The notes below the pieces were generated by a model, which searched no databases, had not been told where the DNA came from, and saw only the letters and a list, made by a program, of their open reading frames with translations. A stretch of 64,000 nucleotides of DNA from the NCBI GenBank assembly GCA_934659445.1, contig CAKUHV010000001.1:15034-79033 (forward strand), written 5' to 3'. Below, piece after piece: positions 56,567 to 64,000 of this stretch. Position 1 is the first letter of the stretch, and each line of letters opens with the position of its first letter. This DNA is from an uncultured Oscillospiraceae bacterium (GTDB taxonomy: Bacteria > Bacillota > Clostridia > Oscillospirales > Oscillospiraceae). The position numbers and the translations under genes are program-made.

Positions 56567-58165
56567 ATGAACACAAAAAAGTGCATATTTTTCCCCCGCT
56601 TTCTGGTCACACTGACGGCCATGCTGGCGCTCACCCTGTGCATGGCGGGACAGGCCGACGCGGCATACTCCTGGAACGGCGAGGCAGAAACGGGACTGGT
56701 CAAGTTCTGGGAAAAGGACGAGGACAACCATGGCGTTTACGGTCTGAAGGATGCCAACGGCAGCATCGTTGTTCCGGCGATCTATTTGGACATTGAATAC
56801 GCGGGCCCCGGCCGGCTGATCGTCTGCCGCTACGGCGAATACGACCCCAAGATCTGGCAGTGCCCATACCTCCACGGCGTTGTCGACTACGCTGGGAATG
56901 TCCTCTATCCGTACACAGAGTCGCCTATTTATTACTGCAAGGAGATCGACACCATCGCCGTGCCCAACGACGGGTGCACCGTCCTGCTGAACAGGGATCT
57001 GCGGGAGTATGACCGGCTCTCCTATCAGTCCGTGAGCTACTGGGGAAACGGCTTCTTCTACTGCGAGGACGGAGCTGATCGCAGCACCTACGGCGGATAT
57101 GAAGTCTTCACGCGGCACGGAGTGTACAAGGCCGGAAAGGGCTTTGTCCTGCCCATGGCGGATAGAAGTGTGGGCTGTCGTTCCATTTCCGTGTCCTCTC
57201 AGAGCTCCGCGTCCGAAAAAAAGCTGCTGTTTTCGGTGTCCGGCGGGGACGGCATGATCGCGCTGTACAACGAGGACGGCGTCCGGGTCATCTCCGGTCT
57301 CTCCTATATCCAGTCCACTGAGGACTGCTTTATGATCGCGGCAAAGCTGAAAAAGCCGGAATACGCCAATGACTACGCCCTTTTTGACGGCCGGCTCAAA
57401 ATAGACCGGGTGACCGGCGAGCCCATCTATGCCTACGGCCTGATCGACTACTACGGCAACGAGATCCTGCCCTTTGCCTATGACACCATGAAGTTTGAGT
57501 ATTCCGGCGTGACCTTTGGAATGTGGGACGGCGGAACAGAGGAGCAGGAGTCCTACGGCTTTGTAGGCGGGAACATCCCCACCTATCTCACCTACACCTA
57601 TGATACCCGGGTCCTGGGTCTACGGGAGCTGCGGGGATGGCTGCCGGAGCTGGCCGACGTCTCCCGGGACGCATGGTACTATGACGCGGTGCAGTGGGCC
57701 GCGGACAGGGACATGATCGACGGCGCCGCCCAGCGGCTGGGGCCCGACGACGACGCGCCCCGGGGCGAGGTCATTGAGTATATGTGGCGGGCGGCGGGCT
57801 GTCCCGCCTCCAGCGTCGCCAACCCCTTTACTGATATCTCTGTCGGGGACTGCCGCTATGAGGCCGTTCTGTGGGCCTACGAGAAGGGGATCACCGGCGG
57901 CACCACGGCCACCACCTTCAGTCCTGACGCAACCTGCACCCGGGCTCAGGTGGTCACCTTCCTCTGGCGGGCCATGAATGGCGGAAGGACCAGAGCGGCG
58001 AGCTCCTTCTCTGATGTGAGCGACGACGCCTACTATGCCTCTCCCGTAGCGTGGGCGGTAAGGCGCGGCATTACCTCCGGCACAACAGCCACCACCTTCA
58101 GCCCCAACACCACCTGCACCCGGGCCCAGATCCTGACTTTCCTCTACAGCGCCTACAACAAGTGA
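56567..58165 (+). CDS. secreted SLH-domain protein with WG-repeat-like N-terminal region
   Basis: A 532-residue exported protein. The signal peptide is residues 1-28 (ending QADAAYS). Residues 35-350 hold WG/KWG-type beta segments (GVYGLKDANGSIVVPAIYLDIEYAG, HGVVDYAGNVLYPY, YGLIDYYGNEILPFAYD). Three SLH modules follow (about 360-532, DVSRDAWYYDAVQWAADRDM, FTDISVGDCRYEAVLWAYEK, FSDVSDDAYYASPVAWAVRR). The first SLH is diverged. It should be wall-attached; the role of the propeller-like part is unknown. It has its own promoter and terminator. Confidence 0.88.
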   Translation: MNTKKCIFFPRFLVTLTAMLALTLCMAGQADAAYSWNGEAETGLVKFWEKDEDNHGVYGLKDANGSIVVPAIYLDIEYAGPGRLIVCRYGEYDPKIWQCPYLHGVVDYAGNVLYPYTESPIYYCKEIDTIAVPNDGCTVLLNRDLREYDRLSYQSVSYWGNGFFYCEDGADRSTYGGYEVFTRHGVYKAGKGFVLPMADRSVGCRSISVSSQSSASEKKLLFSVSGGDGMIALYNEDGVRVISGLSYIQSTEDCFMIAAKLKKPEYANDYALFDGRLKIDRVTGEPIYAYGLIDYYGNEILPFAYDTMKFEYSGVTFGMWDGGTEEQESYGFVGGNIPTYLTYTYDTRVLGLRELRGWLPELADVSRDAWYYDAVQWAADRDMIDGAAQRLGPDDDAPRGEVIEYMWRAAGCPASSVANPFTDISVGDCRYEAVLWAYEKGITGGTTATTFSPDATCTRAQVVTFLWRAMNGGRTRAASSFSDVSDDAYYASPVAWAVRRGITSGTTATTFSPNTTCTRAQILTFLYSAYNK

Positions 58166-58170
58166 TAAAG

Positions 58171-58198
58171 GCCCCCCTCAGCCAAGGCTGAGGGGGGC
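58171..58198 (+). terminator. terminator after second SLH gene
   Basis: GCCCCCCTCAGCC / GGCTGAGGGGGGC is a 13-bp perfect stem with a 2-nt loop; T-run is weak. The ~160 bp beyond show no gene. Confidence 0.75.
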
Positions 58199-58358
58199 AC
58201 TTACTTCGACGGTGCAAGCAGAAGGGTCAGGCAGACGCGCGGCGTTTTTTCATTGGCTTTTCTTCTTGCCCGAATTGGGGAATATTTTCATTTCTGCCAT
58301 GCCATCCGCGGACGGTGGTGTCAGCATCGCCCGCGTCAAAGCACTTCTGGAAACGCGG

Positions 58359-58386
58359 TAAGGAGCGGCCCTGCGGCCGCCCCTTA
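58359..58386 (-). terminator. hairpin after anti-sigma gene
   Basis: TAAGGAGCGGCC / GGCCGCCCCTTA forms a 12-bp stem with one mismatch, just past the anti-sigma stop. Confidence 0.6.
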
Positions 58387-58392
58387 TCCCGT

Positions 58393-59205
58393 CTAAAACT
58401 GCTCCGCCCACTGCTCCAGCAGCTGTTGGGCGGTGTCCCGCTCCTCCCCCCGGAAGGCGAGGTGGATGCTGTATATCACGCTGCCGTCCAGCAGGTGGCC
58501 CTCCAGCGTCTCATAGCCGCTGGCCAGAGGGTCAGAGGAGACCTCCACATACGTCCGTCCGGAAGCGCTGGTCTTTTCCTCCGTCTGGAAATGGATCTTC
58601 TCGGTGGTGATACTGCCAATATCTGTTTCCCCGTCGTACTTCTCGGTATACAGCTGGGCCCGGGTCTCCCCCCGGACATCCTGCCCCGCCTTCCACCAGG
58701 TGCGCATGGTCACGCTCAGGATGGTCCCCGCCTCGTCCCCCCACAGGATCAGGGTGCTGCCCTCCTCCCGGGCGTCCAGCTCCACCCCACGCAGGGGGGC
58801 GTAACCCACATAGTCCAGCACCTCCTGCTGTGCGGTAAACTCCGGGCTGTACCGGCCGGGAGCCTTGCTGCTGAGGGGGGAGTAGTCCCTGTACTGTCCG
58901 GCTATGATCTCCCCCGCATCCCGCACCCGCCGGCTCAGCAGGGACAGGGGCACCCGCTCCGGCTCCGTCCCCAGCAGAAAGCCCGACTCCATATAGTCCG
59001 GCGCCAGCCGCCGGCCGGAGAACACCTCCTTCAGCCAGATCCGCCCGGGCCCCGCCGCCAGTGCTGCGGCGGCCATGGTCAGGCACAGGCAGGCGGCCAG
59101 CAGAAGCGCCCTCTTTCTCCAGGGGCGGCGCACAGGCTCCCCCGCCTGCTGCACATAGGCGGGTTCCGCGGCATCCAGCGCCAGCAAAAGCTCAATTCCC
59201 GTCAT
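58393..59205 (-). CDS. membrane-bound putative anti-sigma factor
   Basis: A 270-residue protein with a short cytoplasmic N-terminus (1-28), one membrane helix (about 32-52, RALLLAACLCLTMAAAALAAG) and a ~215-residue external domain I do not recognise. Its ATG overlaps the stop of the ECF sigma gene (ATGA), the normal arrangement for sigma/anti-sigma pairs. An N-terminal sigma-binding helix and sensory exterior are therefore likely (inference). A much longer reading frame upstream in this frame lies over the sigma gene and is rejected. Confidence 0.8.
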   Translation of the reverse strand: MTGIELLLALDAAEPAYVQQAGEPVRRPWRKRALLLAACLCLTMAAAALAAGPGRIWLKEVFSGRRLAPDYMESGFLLGTEPERVPLSLLSRRVRDAGEIIAGQYRDYSPLSSKAPGRYSPEFTAQQEVLDYVGYAPLRGVELDAREEGSTLILWGDEAGTILSVTMRTWWKAGQDVRGETRAQLYTEKYDGETDIGSITTEKIHFQTEEKTSASGRTYVEVSSDPLASGYETLEGHLLDGSVIYSIHLAFRGEERDTAQQLLEQWAEQF

Positions 59206-59762
59206 AGTCCGTATCCCTCCTGTTCCAGATAGTCCCGCAGCTGTCCCCGGCACCGGGCCAGCATGGATTTTACCTTGCTCTGGGAATAGCCGAAGCGCCG
59301 GGCGATGTCCTCCACCGGGTCCATATACCAGTACCGCCGGAGAAATACCTTCCGTTTGTCCTCCGGCAGACCGGCCAGAAAGCTGTTCAGCGTCCGGCCC
59401 AGCTCCCGCCGGTCCAACTCGCTCTCCACACTTACATCCCCGGGCAGACACTGCTCCAACTCCCGGCTCAGCTCCTCCACCCGGGCGCCGCGCTTCCGCG
59501 CGTCCCGCCCCCTGCACAGGTTCAGAGCCTGATTGCGGACGATCCGGGCCAGAAAGGGGAAGAAATAGTCCTCCGGCCGCTTGGGCGGGATGGAGTTCCA
59601 CGCCGCCAGATAGGCGTCGTTCTCGCACTCCTCCGCGCTCTGGCTGTCCCCGGTGATGGCAAGGGCCAGCGCCCGCAGACGGCTTCCGTACCGCTCCGCC
59701 GTGCATTTTATTGCCCCCTCGTCGCGCCGCAGATACAGGGCCACGATCTCCCGGTCCTCCAT
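59202..59762 (-). CDS. ECF-type RNA polymerase sigma factor
   Basis: A 186-residue sigma-70 family protein. Region 2 (about 10-80) has SAEECENDAYLAAWNSIPP, and region 4 (about 120-180) has LPEDKRKVFLRRYWYMDPVE then IARRFGYSQSKVKSMLARCR. It directs RNA polymerase to stress or envelope genes and is presumably held by the adjacent membrane anti-sigma. No matching target promoter could be picked out by eye. Confidence 0.93.
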   Translation of the reverse strand: MEDREIVALYLRRDEGAIKCTAERYGSRLRALALAITGDSQSAEECENDAYLAAWNSIPPKRPEDYFFPFLARIVRNQALNLCRGRDARKRGARVEELSRELEQCLPGDVSVESELDRRELGRTLNSFLAGLPEDKRKVFLRRYWYMDPVEDIARRFGYSQSKVKSMLARCRGQLRDYLEQEGYGL

Positions 59763-59954
59763 GCTCCCGCCTCCTCTCGTCCGCTCTCACTCTATTAAAC
59801 ACCATTTCAGGGGCTTTGGTCGCGGTTTTTTGAAAAAATTTTTTGAATGTTCTGCGTTCACGTCTCTTGCGTCCCCCGTGGACGGGGCACAAAAGTAGCG
59901 GCCCGACGAGGGCATCGGGCCCTACGTGCCATCGTTCTGCTTTGCAAAATGTTG

Positions 59955-60014
59955 TATACTTAAATTAAGTTGAATTTAAGTTTTCCGGCTCGCTTTGTGG
60001 TTAATTTAAGTATA
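59955..60014. promoter_or_regulatory. operator array upstream of the ribbon-helix-helix gene
   Basis: TATACTTAAATTAA (59955-59968) and TTAATTTAAGTATA (60001-60014) are perfect 14-bp inverted repeats. The left one extends into palindrome ACTTAAATTAAGT, and a third half-like site AATTTAAGT lies at 59973-59981. AT-rich sites in a GC-rich region, 27-86 bp before the gene, suggest autoregulation (inference). Confidence 0.65.
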
Positions 60015-60040
60015 AACCAAGTTTTATATGGAGGTTTTCC

Positions 60041-60214
60041 ATGAAGCGCGATAAGCATTTAGGCATCACGATCACCAGTGAGCTGCACCGTAAGCTGGTC
60101 TACATCTCCGCCTACGAGGGCCGCTCCATGAGCGGCCAGATCCTGCACCTGATCCAGTGCTGCGTGCGGGACTTTGAAAAGGAACACGGCCCCATCGAGG
60201 GCGAGGAGAAATGA
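60041..60214 (+). CDS. 57-residue ribbon-helix-helix (Arc/CopG-like) protein
   Basis: A small protein MKRDKHLGITITSELHRKLV..., with a beta strand (LGITIT) followed by two helices (SELHRKLVYISAYEG, RSMSGQILHLIQCCVRDFEKEHG), the pattern of ribbon-helix-helix DNA-binding dimers. GGAGG precedes the ATG by 7 nt. Its stop overlaps the comF-type start (ATGA), so it is translationally coupled to it. There is no toxin gene beside it, which argues against a classic toxin-antitoxin pair. It probably controls its own operon through the upstream repeats. Confidence 0.8.
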   Translation: MKRDKHLGITITSELHRKLVYISAYEGRSMSGQILHLIQCCVRDFEKEHGPIEGEEK

Positions 60215-60870
60215 ACCCCGCCGCGGCGCTGCTGGACCTGCTGTTCCCCCGGAAGTGCCCCTTCTGCCAGAGACTGGCGGAGGGGGAGGCCCTGCTGTGC
60301 CCGGACTGCCAGCGCACCCTGCCCTGGCTGGCGGAAAGGGCGGCGGAGCGCAGCCCGGAATTTCTGAAGCTGTGCGTCTCCCCTCTGGCATACAGGGGCC
60401 CGGTGGCGGAGAGCATCCACCGCTACAAGTTCTCCGGCCGGCGCAACTATGCCGCCGCTTACGGAGCGCTGATGGCCCAGTGCGTGCTGGATCACCCGGA
60501 TGTGACCTTCGACCTGCTGTCCTGGGCACCCCTGAGCCGCAAGCGTCTGCGCCGGCGGGGCTATGATCAGGCCCGTCTGCTGGCCCGGGCGGTGGGGGAG
60601 CGGCTGAATGTGCCGGTCACGCCCGTGCTGGTGAAGCGCCGGGACATCCCCGCTCAGTCCGGCCTTTTGGAGCAGGCCGCCCGCCGGGCCAACGTTCTGG
60701 GGGCCTATGAGCTGCTGCCCGGCGCCGAAGTAACGGGCCGCCGCGTCCTGCTGGTGGACGACGTGGTCACCTCCGGCGCCACCCTGTCGGAGTGCGCCCG
60801 GGTGCTGCTGACCGCCGGCGCGGCCCAGGTCTGCGCCGTCACGCTGGCTCAGGCCGGACAGTCCCGGTGA
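60211..60870 (+). CDS. ComF/GntX-family phosphoribosyltransferase-like protein
   Basis: A 219-residue ComFC-like protein. It has an N-terminal zinc finger (KCPFCQRLAEGEALLCPDCQ, about 15-34), then a type I phosphoribosyltransferase domain with YKFSGRRNYAAAYG, LSRKRLRRRGYDQARLLAR and the PRPP loop VLLVDDVVTSGATL. In naturally transformable bacteria ComFC is needed for DNA uptake, though its reaction is unknown. It is coupled to the ribbon-helix-helix gene. Confidence 0.9.
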   Translation: MNPAAALLDLLFPRKCPFCQRLAEGEALLCPDCQRTLPWLAERAAERSPEFLKLCVSPLAYRGPVAESIHRYKFSGRRNYAAAYGALMAQCVLDHPDVTFDLLSWAPLSRKRLRRRGYDQARLLARAVGERLNVPVTPVLVKRRDIPAQSGLLEQAARRANVLGAYELLPGAEVTGRRVLLVDDVVTSGATLSECARVLLTAGAAQVCAVTLAQAGQSR

Positions 60871-60899
60871 GATCCGCCGAAAAACAGGGAATTTTCCGG

Positions 60900-60928
60900 T
60901 TGAAAAGCGGGGCCGGAACGGATATAAT
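60900..60928 (+). promoter_or_regulatory. promoter of mreB-type gene
   Basis: TTGAAA (60900-60905), 17-bp spacer, perfect TATAAT (60923-60928). Confidence 0.88.
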
Positions 60929-60979
60929 AAGCAAGAGCAGTTTCTCCTATCAAAAATTTTTACAAGGTGGATATATTCT

Positions 60980-62011
60980 ATGAGCATTATCGGGAAAGAC
61001 ATCGGTATCGACCTGGGTACCGCTTCCGTTCTGGTCTACATCAAGGGCAAGGGCGTTGTGCTGCGCGAGCCCTCTGTGGTGGCCATGGACAAAAATACCG
61101 GCAAGCTGCTGAGCGTGGGGGCTGAGGCCGAGGCCATGCTGGGCCGCACCCCCGGCAACATCGTTGCCATGCGCCCCCTGCGGGACGGCGTGATCTCCGA
61201 CTATGACATGACCGAGCGAATGCTGAAGGAGTTTATCAAGAAGACCACCACCTTCTCCCTGTTCAAGCCCCGTCTGCTGATCTGCGTGCCCTCCGGCATC
61301 ACCGAGGTAGAGGAGCGCGCCGTCATCGACGCCGGCATCCAGGCCGGCGCCCGCCGGGCCTATCTGATCGAGGAGCCCGTGGCCGCCGCCATCGGCGCGG
61401 GCATCGACATCACCAAGCCCGACGGCCACATGATCGTGGACATCGGCGGCGGCACCGCCGACATCGCCGTGATCTCTCTGGGCGGCGTGGTAGAGTCCGC
61501 CTCCATCAAGACCGCCGGCGACAAGTTCGACGAGGCCGTGGTCAAGTATGTCCGCCGCAAGCACAACGTGCTCATCGGCGACCGCACCGCCGAGGAGATG
61601 AAGAAGACCATCGGCTGCGTGTTCCCCCGGCCCGAGGAGGTCACCATGGAGGTAAAGGGCCGCTGCCTGCTCACCGGCCTGCCCCGGGTGTTCTCCGTCA
61701 CCTCCAACGAAATGATCGAGGCCTTTGAGGAGGTCACCGGCCGTATTCTGGAGGCCATCCACGCCGTGCTGGAGCGCACCCCGCCGGAGCTGGTGGCCGA
61801 CATCTCCACCAACGGCATCGTGATGACCGGCGGCGGCTCGCTGGTGTGGGGCTTCGACAAGCTGGTGGAGTCCAATACGGGCATCGAGACCCATGTGGCC
61901 GACGACGCCATCTCCTGCGTGGCCTACGGCACGGGCAAGAGTCTGGACAGTCTGGACCAGATGCAGGACGGCACCATGAACCTGTCTCGCCGCAAGCAGA
62001 TGAATTACTAA
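60980..62011 (+). CDS. mreB: rod-shape-determining protein (MreB/Mbl actin family)
   Basis: A 343-residue bacterial actin that organises lateral wall synthesis. It has phosphate-1 GIDLGTASVLVYIKGKG, connect and phosphate-2 DIGGGTADIAVISLGG, and the adenosine motif IVMTGGGSLVWGFDKLV. It could be MreB, Mbl or MreBH; the usual mreC-mreD genes do not follow, so a paralog such as Mbl is plausible. It is monocistronic with promoter and terminator. Confidence 0.94.
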   Translation: MSIIGKDIGIDLGTASVLVYIKGKGVVLREPSVVAMDKNTGKLLSVGAEAEAMLGRTPGNIVAMRPLRDGVISDYDMTERMLKEFIKKTTTFSLFKPRLLICVPSGITEVEERAVIDAGIQAGARRAYLIEEPVAAAIGAGIDITKPDGHMIVDIGGGTADIAVISLGGVVESASIKTAGDKFDEAVVKYVRRKHNVLIGDRTAEEMKKTIGCVFPRPEEVTMEVKGRCLLTGLPRVFSVTSNEMIEAFEEVTGRILEAIHAVLERTPPELVADISTNGIVMTGGGSLVWGFDKLVESNTGIETHVADDAISCVAYGTGKSLDSLDQMQDGTMNLSRRKQMNY

Positions 62012-62022
62012 GCAAAAATCAC

Positions 62023-62057
62023 AAGGCCCTGCCCTTTCTTTGGAAGGGCAGGGCCTT
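62023..62057 (+). terminator. terminator after mreB-type gene
   Basis: AAGGCCCTGCCCTT / AAGGGCAGGGCCTT, a 14-bp perfect stem, then ATAATTTT. Repeat R2 begins 9 bp later. Confidence 0.9.
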
Positions 62058-62066
62058 ATAATTTTC

Positions 62067-62155
62067 TCCCAATTCTTTTTTGTGTTCCCCGCCCCCGCAG
62101 GGGGGCGGGGAACACTGATATGTCTTCTGCAAAGGAACACGAAATGAAATTGGGA
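62067..62155. repeat. palindromic repeat family R2, copy 2
   Basis: An 89-bp copy with ends TCCCAATT / AATTGGGA. The outer arms pair at 18 of 21 positions. The inner GTGTTCCCCGCCCCC...GGGGGCGGGGAACAC stem competes for the same GTGTTCC arm. It is the closest match to 28582-28668. Confidence 0.9.
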
Positions 62156-62175
62156 TATAATTTTTCCTGTTCTGC

Positions 62176-63540
62176 CTATTTCAGGAACCGCCTGATCCAC
62201 CGCAGCTTCTCCCCGCTGTATGGGTGATACCGCATGGGCAGATCCAGCCAGTTGGCCTTTTTCAGCACGCTGCGCTCATGGGTAAAGGCATCGAAGCTCC
62301 GCTTTCCGTGGTAGCTGCCCATGCCGCTGTTCCCCACGCCGCCAAAGGGCAGACCGGAGCAGGCCAGATGGACGATGGTGTCGTTGACGCAGCCGCCGCC
62401 AAAGCTGCACCGGTCAAAGATCTCCCGCTCCATTTCCCTGTCCCGGGTAAACAGGTACAGGGCCAGGGGTTTGGGCCGGGACTGGATGAACCGGATGACC
62501 TCCTCCCGCTCCTGCCAGCAGAGCATGGGCAGGATGGGGGCAAAGATCTCCTCCTGCATCACCGGGCTCTCCGGGTCGGTCTCGTCCAGCAGAGCGGGGG
62601 CGATGAACCGCCGGGCGGCGTCCCTCTCTCCCCCGACCAGCACCCGCTGCCCCGCCAGCAGGCCGTCGACCCGCCGGAAGTGCTTGTCGTTGACGATGCG
62701 GGGCAGCTCACCGAAGTCCCCGCCGGGGAAGAACTCCTCCAGTGCCCGGCGGTACTCCCGGACAAAGGCGTCCTTCACCGTCCGGTGGAGCAGCAGATAG
62801 TCCGGGGCCACGCAGGTCTGCCCGGCGTTGAGCACCTTTCCGAAGGCGATGCGCCGGGCGGCCAGCGGAATATCAGCGGTAGAGTCCACGATCACCGGGC
62901 TCTTGCCCCCCAGCTCCAGAGTCACGGGGGTCAGATTTTGGGCTGCGGCGGCCATGACCTCCCGCCCCACGGCGGGGCTGCCGGTGAAGAAGATATAGTC
63001 GAAGGGCTGCTCCAGCAGGGCGCGGTTCTCCGCCCTGCCCCCCTCCACCACGGCCACGAACTCCGGCGGAAAGAGCTCTCCCAGCAGTCTGGCGACGGCG
63101 GCGGAGCTGGCGGGGGCGTAGGCCGAGGGCTTGACCACCGCGCAGTTGCCCGCGGCGATGGCCCCGATCAGGGGGATCAGGCACAGCTGCACCGGGTAGT
63201 TCCACGGGGCCATGATGAGCACGCAGCCGTAGGGCTCCGGCAGGAGCTCCCCCCTTGCGGGGAACTGACTGAGGGGCACGGCCACGGGCCGGGGCCGCAT
63301 CCAGCCCTCGAAGTGCTTCAGCTGAACGCGCAGCTCCTCCAGCACCATACCCGTCTCGGTGAAGTAGCTCTCCGCCGGGGCCTTGTTCAGGTCGGCCAGC
63401 AGGGCGGCGTTTAGCCGCGCCTCATAGGCGCGCAGGGCGTGACCCAGCCGCTCCAGCGCCTGCCGGCGGAAGGCCGCCGGGCGGGTGGCCCCGGTGTTGA
63501 AATAGGCCCGCTGGCTCTCGGTGAGCTGTCGGATGTCCAA
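62176..63540 (-). CDS. aldehyde dehydrogenase (class 3-like)
   Basis: A 454-residue NAD(P)-dependent aldehyde dehydrogenase. The N-terminal part has LIMAPWNYPVQLCLIPLIGAI, the cofactor loop FFTGSPAVGR, general base Glu209 in LELGGKSP and nucleophile Cys243 in NAGQTCVAPDY. A C-terminal YLFTRD...FGGGCVNDTIVHLA segment follows. Length and motifs fit the short class 3/fatty aldehyde group, and a C-terminal basic stretch (IRRFLK) follows. Substrate is not predictable. Confidence 0.93.
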   Translation of the reverse strand: MDIRQLTESQRAYFNTGATRPAAFRRQALERLGHALRAYEARLNAALLADLNKAPAESYFTETGMVLEELRVQLKHFEGWMRPRPVAVPLSQFPARGELLPEPYGCVLIMAPWNYPVQLCLIPLIGAIAAGNCAVVKPSAYAPASSAAVARLLGELFPPEFVAVVEGGRAENRALLEQPFDYIFFTGSPAVGREVMAAAAQNLTPVTLELGGKSPVIVDSTADIPLAARRIAFGKVLNAGQTCVAPDYLLLHRTVKDAFVREYRRALEEFFPGGDFGELPRIVNDKHFRRVDGLLAGQRVLVGGERDAARRFIAPALLDETDPESPVMQEEIFAPILPMLCWQEREEVIRFIQSRPKPLALYLFTRDREMEREIFDRCSFGGGCVNDTIVHLACSGLPFGGVGNSGMGSYHGKRSFDAFTHERSVLKKANWLDLPMRYHPYSGEKLRWIRRFLK

Positions 63541-63621
63541 GGGTATCCCTCCCTCCTGTTCTTACGGACAGTATACCACTAACCGCTGTTTTGGGCAAAC
63601 ACAACGGCCAAAAACCGAAAA

Positions 63622-63646
63622 CGCCGCCGGCAGGATGCCGGCGGCG
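63622..63646 (-). terminator. terminator of the ThiT-like gene
   Basis: CGCCGCCGGCA / TGCCGGCGGCG, an 11-bp perfect stem. On the minus strand TTTTCGGTTTTTGG follows. Confidence 0.85.
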
Positions 63647-63690
63647 CTTCCGGAAGTCAAAGGGAGGGGCACACAGGGATCTGTTGAATG

Positions 63691-64000
63691 TCAGTCCTGG
63701 GGCGCAAAATACTTCTTCAGGGGCTTATACAGCAGAGCGGTGATCACCAGACACAGCACCATGTCCAGCATCATATAGCTGCCGTTATAGGCGGCGGAGT
63801 AGATCCAGGGGTTGGTGAAGGTAGTGTCGAACAGCTGGGTGGGCTCGTAGATGCGGTAGATGGTCACGCCGCTGATGAAGTGCACTACAAAGCGGCAGAC
63901 ACAGCCCACCACGGTGCCGGTGAACACGCCGCCCGGCTGCTTCCGGAAGAAGCAGGCCACCCCCAGCACGCCGAAGGCCAGCACATCGTCCATCACCATG
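63691..64000 (-). CDS. thiamine transporter ThiT-like protein (partial, C-terminal)
   Basis: The last ~103 residues of a membrane protein whose 5' part lies beyond the window. The visible part has three hydrophobic segments and GGVFTGTVVGCVCRFVVHFISGVTIY, which resembles the ECF-type thiamine-binding S component ThiT. It ends LYKPLKKYFAPQD. If so it works with a shared ECF energising module encoded elsewhere. A thiamine riboswitch, if present, would be outside the window. Confidence 0.7.
   Translation of the reverse strand, partial: MVMDDVLAFGVLGVACFFRKQPGGVFTGTVVGCVCRFVVHFISGVTIYRIYEPTQLFDTTFTNPWIYSAAYNGSYMMLDMVLCLVITALLYKPLKKYFAPQD

Noticed and set aside
58199-58358. Further copy of repeat R2 near CCCGAATTGGGG at about 58270
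   Set aside because: Only a short AATTGGGG-like match is present, without the inner GC stem or AACACGAAATGAAA block.
60041-60214. Toxin-antitoxin module with the ribbon-helix-helix protein as antitoxin
   Set aside because: The coupled downstream gene is a ComF-type phosphoribosyltransferase with a zinc finger, not a toxin family.
1-64000. CRISPR array, prophage, insertion sequence or integrase
   Set aside because: No regular short repeats with spacers, no transposase, integrase, capsid or terminase reading frames were seen. The repeats found are short dispersed palindromes only.

Overview
The window is 64 kb of GC-rich, densely coding chromosome from a low-abundance-AT member of the Firmicutes (Clostridia). 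Several signals point to an anaerobic, spore-forming, probably gut-dwelling Oscillospiraceae-type organism (Flavonifractor/Intestinimonas-like; this placement is inference). They are a yabP-yabQ-divIC-S1 sporulation/division cluster, a Firmicutes-type L27 with a cleavable N-terminus next to its protease Prp, a class I hybrid-cluster protein, anaerobic ribonucleotide reductase, an acetyl/butyryl-CoA transferase, S-layer-homology surface proteins and a CIRCE operator. No phage, integrase, insertion sequence or CRISPR array was seen. The region is core genome interrupted by small palindromic repeats.

Layout. 0-5.5 kb: pyrG, a small XRE regulator/membrane pair, then obgE and the L21-Prp-L27 ribosomal operon. 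5.5-13 kb: leftward genes for a polysaccharide deacetylase, a DUF2156 protein, a metallophosphoesterase, PrmA, DegV, a multi-TM protein and PepD. 13-22.3 kb: nucleoside hydrolase; a divergent Rrf2 regulator and cysK sharing a repeated operator-like motif; a YwlG protein; PutP; TetR; YfbR; ACT and UPF0210 proteins; and a prolyl-tRNA deacylase. 22.3-28.8 kb: CIRCE-controlled htpG, an NSS transporter, hcp, a nuclease remnant, a DHFR-like protein and tRNA-Arg(ACG). 29-38 kb: metG, a HAD phosphatase, a DEAD-box helicase, a CoA transferase and the yabP/yabQ/divIC/S1 cluster. 38-45.4 kb: mnmA, nrdD with an NrdR box, a large mosaic SLH surface protein and tRNA-Arg(CCG).

45-53.7 kb: a phosphopantetheinyl transferase, an exported protein, DacF, a ComEA-like protein, then a response regulator and sensor kinase that flank rbfA-nrnA-truB, followed by a GerMN lipoprotein. 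53.7-64 kb: a MATE exporter with an attenuator-like leader, IreB-like, DUF523, rpsU, a second SLH protein, an ECF sigma/anti-sigma pair, a tiny ribbon-helix-helix gene with an operator array coupled to comF, mreB, an aldehyde dehydrogenase and the end of a ThiT-like gene cut by the window edge.

The most unusual points are three families of short palindromic repeats, a two-component system split around ribosome-maturation genes, an htpG under apparent HrcA/CIRCE control, a DNA/RNA endonuclease collapsed by an apparent internal deletion, a compositionally mosaic surface protein behind a leader with two abutting perfect palindromes, and a 57-residue ribbon-helix-helix protein facing its own inverted-repeat operators.
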